The translations under genes were made by a program, and so were the position numbers. Of a stretch of DNA of 34,667 nucleotides, positions 32,635 through 34,667 are shown piece after piece (position 1 is the first letter of the stretch; the number at the start of each line of letters is the position of its first letter). The DNA is from DATEPR01 sp036503065 (GTDB lineage Bacteria; Actinomycetota; Actinomycetes; Mycobacteriales; Pseudonocardiaceae). The stretch lies in the NCBI GenBank assembly GCA_036503065.1, contig DASXXM010000349.1, positions 1 to 34,667 of the forward strand, in the 5' to 3' direction. The notes beneath the pieces are model-generated. The model worked only from the letters and a program-made list of their open reading frames with translations, was not told the origin of the DNA and ran no database searches.

Positions 32635-32717
32635 TAGTCGCGCACGTCGTGCTAGACACGGGGGGTTCCCCGGCGTCGCGGAACCACCGTGGTGCCACGA
32701 GCGAGTGGAGCGTGGCC

Positions 32718-34667
32718 GTGAACGGTCCGTGGCGCAGAACGCTCATCCCGGTGGCGGTCCTGACTGCGATGTCCGCTTTCGTTGTCGGACCGGCGGCCGC
32801 ATCGTCGGCTCCGGACCTGCATCGGCTCGCCATCACGACGGTGTCCAATCCGCGGCCGAGTCTGGTCAGCGGGGGACAGGTCCTGGTACGGGTCACCGGG
32901 AGCGGCGATCGGGTACGGATCACCGAAAACGGGCACGACGTCACGTCCGTGTTCCACGCGCAGCCCGACGGGACGCTGCTCGGTCTGGTTACCGGCCTGC
33001 GTGCGGGCGGCAACGAGTTGGCCGCCCGGAGTGGCCGGCGGGACAGCGAACTCCGGGTGGTGAATCATCCGATCACCGGTCCGGTGTTCTCCGGGCCGCA
33101 GCAGGTGCCGTTCTTCTGTCAGACGCAGAGCTTCGGGCTCGCGCCCGCGGTACAGCCGCTGTGCAGCGCGCCGACGGTCGTCGGCTACCAGTACAAGAAC
33201 ACCGCGGGCGCGTTCGTGCCGCTCGCCGATCCGGCCAGCCGTCCGGCCGACCTGGCCACCGCGATGGTGAACGGTCACGCGGTGCCCTACATCGTGCGTG
33301 TCGAGACCGGAACGATCGACCGAGCCGTCTACCAGACCGCCGCGCTGTTCGACGGGTCCGCTCCCTCGCCGTTGGTACCGGACCGCAGTTGGAACGGTCG
33401 GCTCGTCTACACGTTCGGCGGTGGCTGCAATGCCGGCTACCACCAGGGCGACAGCACAGGTGGTGTGCTCAACGATCTGTTCCTCGCGCAGGGTTACGCG
33501 GTCGCGTCGTCCAGCCTGAACGTGTTGGACAACAACTGCAGTACGGTCATCTCCGCCGAGGCCGCGATGATGGTCAAGGAGCACTTCATCGACACCTACG
33601 GTCCGGTGGCGCACACCATCGGCTGGGGTGGTTCCGGTGGTGCCATCCAGCAGTACGAGATCGCGGACTCCTATCCGGGCATCCTGGACGGGATCATTCC
33701 GGGGGTCTCGTTTCCCGACCCGCTGAGCACCGCCGGGCCGGTCAACGACTGCCGGCTGCTCGACACGTTCTTCGCCGGTGCCGGCGCGTCGTTCACCGCG
33801 GCGCAGCGTACCGCGATCGCCGGGTACAACGACTACACGAGCTGTGTCTCCTGGGATCAGACGTTCGCCAACCGCTCGACCGCGACGGGCAGTTGCAATG
33901 CCGCCATCCCGGTGTCCGCTCGTTGGGATCCGGTGACGAATCCCGGTGGTGTGAAGTGCAATGCCAACGAGCAGTTGGTGAATCAGCTGGGGCGTAACCC
34001 GAGTACCGGTTTTGTCCGCAGTACGTTGGACAACGTCGGCGTCCAGTACGGACTGTCCGCGCTGCGTAACGGGCAGCTCACGGCGGCTCAGTTCGTCGCG
34101 CTCAATGCCGGTGTCGGTGGTCTCGACGTGACCGGTAAGCCGATGGCCGCGCGGATGTCCGCCGATCCCAGGGCGTTGGCTGCCTCGTATGCGGATGATC
34201 TGATCAACAGTGCCGGTCAGGGATTGCGTGCCACGCCGATCATCGATCAGCGTACCGATCTTGATTTCGCCGGGTTCGGCAACGACATTCACACCACGGA
34301 GTGGTCGTTCGCCATGCGGCAGCGGCTTCTTCTGGCCAACGGTACCGCCGCCAATCAGGTGATCATCGAGAGTGCTCCTACCCTGGCTGAGCAGGTTAAC
34401 GTTGATGTGTACGAGTTGAACGCCATGGATCGGTGGCTGACCGCTCTCGATGCCGATCACTCCTGGCGCGGTACTGCCGCGAAGGTTGCCGCGGACAAGC
34501 CCGCGGATCTTGGTGATGGCTGTTACGTGTCCACTACGCAGCGGATCGTTGCTACCGTGACCGATCCGGCCACCGGTCCTTGTGCGGCCGGGTATCCGGT
34601 GGCCGCCAATCCTCGGTTGGACAGTGGTGAGTCGTTGGGCATGAACGTGCTGAAGTGCGCGTTGACG
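32718..34667 (+). CDS. Secreted DUF6351-like alpha/beta-hydrolase (partial, runs off the right edge)
   Basis: From GTG 32718 (GGAG 7 bases upstream) the frame is open for exactly 650 codons to the window edge. The product starts with a signal peptide (VNGPWRRTLIPVAVLTAMSA...GPAAASSA). After an N-terminal beta-rich part (VSNPRPSLVSGGQVLVRVTG) it has GRLVYTFGGGCNAGYHQGDS, DLFLAQGYAVASSSLNVLDNNC and IGWGGSGGAIQQYEIADSYPGILDGIIPGVSFPD. This looks like the oxyanion loop and nucleophile elbow (Gly-Gly-Ser-Gly-Gly) of an alpha/beta-hydrolase. Later PIIDQRTDLDFAGFGNDIHTTEWSFAMRQRL may hold the Asp and His of the triad. Many Cys suggest disulfides. The assignment to DUF6351 is from memory. It may release an ester- or amide-bound compound that the neighbouring transporter imports (inference). 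Confidence 0.75.
   Translation, partial: MNGPWRRTLIPVAVLTAMSAFVVGPAAASSAPDLHRLAITTVSNPRPSLVSGGQVLVRVTGSGDRVRITENGHDVTSVFHAQPDGTLLGLVTGLRAGGNELAARSGRRDSELRVVNHPITGPVFSGPQQVPFFCQTQSFGLAPAVQPLCSAPTVVGYQYKNTAGAFVPLADPASRPADLATAMVNGHAVPYIVRVETGTIDRAVYQTAALFDGSAPSPLVPDRSWNGRLVYTFGGGCNAGYHQGDSTGGVLNDLFLAQGYAVASSSLNVLDNNCSTVISAEAAMMVKEHFIDTYGPVAHTIGWGGSGGAIQQYEIADSYPGILDGIIPGVSFPDPLSTAGPVNDCRLLDTFFAGAGASFTAAQRTAIAGYNDYTSCVSWDQTFANRSTATGSCNAAIPVSARWDPVTNPGGVKCNANEQLVNQLGRNPSTGFVRSTLDNVGVQYGLSALRNGQLTAAQFVALNAGVGGLDVTGKPMAARMSADPRALAASYADDLINSAGQGLRATPIIDQRTDLDFAGFGNDIHTTEWSFAMRQRLLLANGTAANQVIIESAPTLAEQVNVDVYELNAMDRWLTALDADHSWRGTAAKVAADKPADLGDGCYVSTTQRIVATVTDPATGPCAAGYPVAANPRLDSGESLGMNVLKCALT

Noticed and set aside
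1..34667. Mobile elements, CRISPR arrays, tRNA or rRNA genes
   Set aside because: No transposase or integrase motifs, no regularly spaced repeats and no tRNA/rRNA-like sequence were found on reading both strands by eye; a covariance-model search would be decisive.

Overview
The window comes from a high-GC actinobacterium. Codon third positions are strongly G/C, GTG starts are frequent, there is an AfsR/SARP-type regulator with NB-ARC and TPR domains, many genes encode secreted enzymes, and the inferred -10 boxes are of the actinomycete type. A filamentous Pseudonocardiales-like genus is likely, but this is inference. No tRNA, rRNA, CRISPR array, insertion sequence or phage gene was seen. The layout is that of an accessory chromosomal region rich in catabolic and secreted functions.

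Left part (1-8.9 kb): a truncated lipoprotein gene; a secreted protein with an HEYAE metal-site-like motif; a stand-alone NRPS condensation-domain protein; a decayed DUF899 gene that abuts a perfect 20-bp inverted repeat; a 49-residue secreted peptide gene lying tail to tail with a 950-residue AfsR-like regulator; and, divergent from that regulator, a SnoaL-like protein plus an amidase-signature protein that has lost its catalytic Lys and nucleophilic Ser.

Middle (8.8-18.4 kb): a secreted GH3 glycosidase; a plus-strand operon of ligK (CHA/HMG aldolase), ligJ (4-oxalomesaconate hydratase) and a P-loop kinase-like gene, which together cover the lower protocatechuate 4,5-cleavage (gallate) route; a minus-strand operon of a DinB-like protein, a metal-dependent amidohydrolase and a luciferase-like flavin oxidoreductase; then an ammonium transporter followed by an unusual PII protein whose ligand-binding and modification residues are substituted.

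Glycan block (18.4-26.8 kb): a GH79-like secreted hydrolase with a clear promoter and operator-like repeat; a small membrane protein; a secreted sialidase-like BNR protein; an OmpR-type two-component system; and a second secreted GH3 enzyme whose otherwise intact 821-codon frame is broken by a single in-frame TAG exactly at the Lys of the conserved K-H-F motif.

Right part (27.1 kb to end): a complete branched-chain-amino-acid-type (HAAT) ABC transporter operon (livG-livF-livH-livM-substrate-binding protein), a TetR repressor upstream of it, and a divergent secreted alpha/beta-hydrolase-like protein (DUF6351-like) running off the window. Two matching 18-bp operator-like sites, one before livG and one between tetR and the hydrolase gene, suggest that one repressor controls uptake and extracellular hydrolysis together.

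The strongest candidates for new biology are the catalytically disabled amidase with its SnoaL partner beside the AfsR-like regulator and secreted peptide, the altered PII protein paired with Amt, and the TetR/transporter/hydrolase unit with paired operators.
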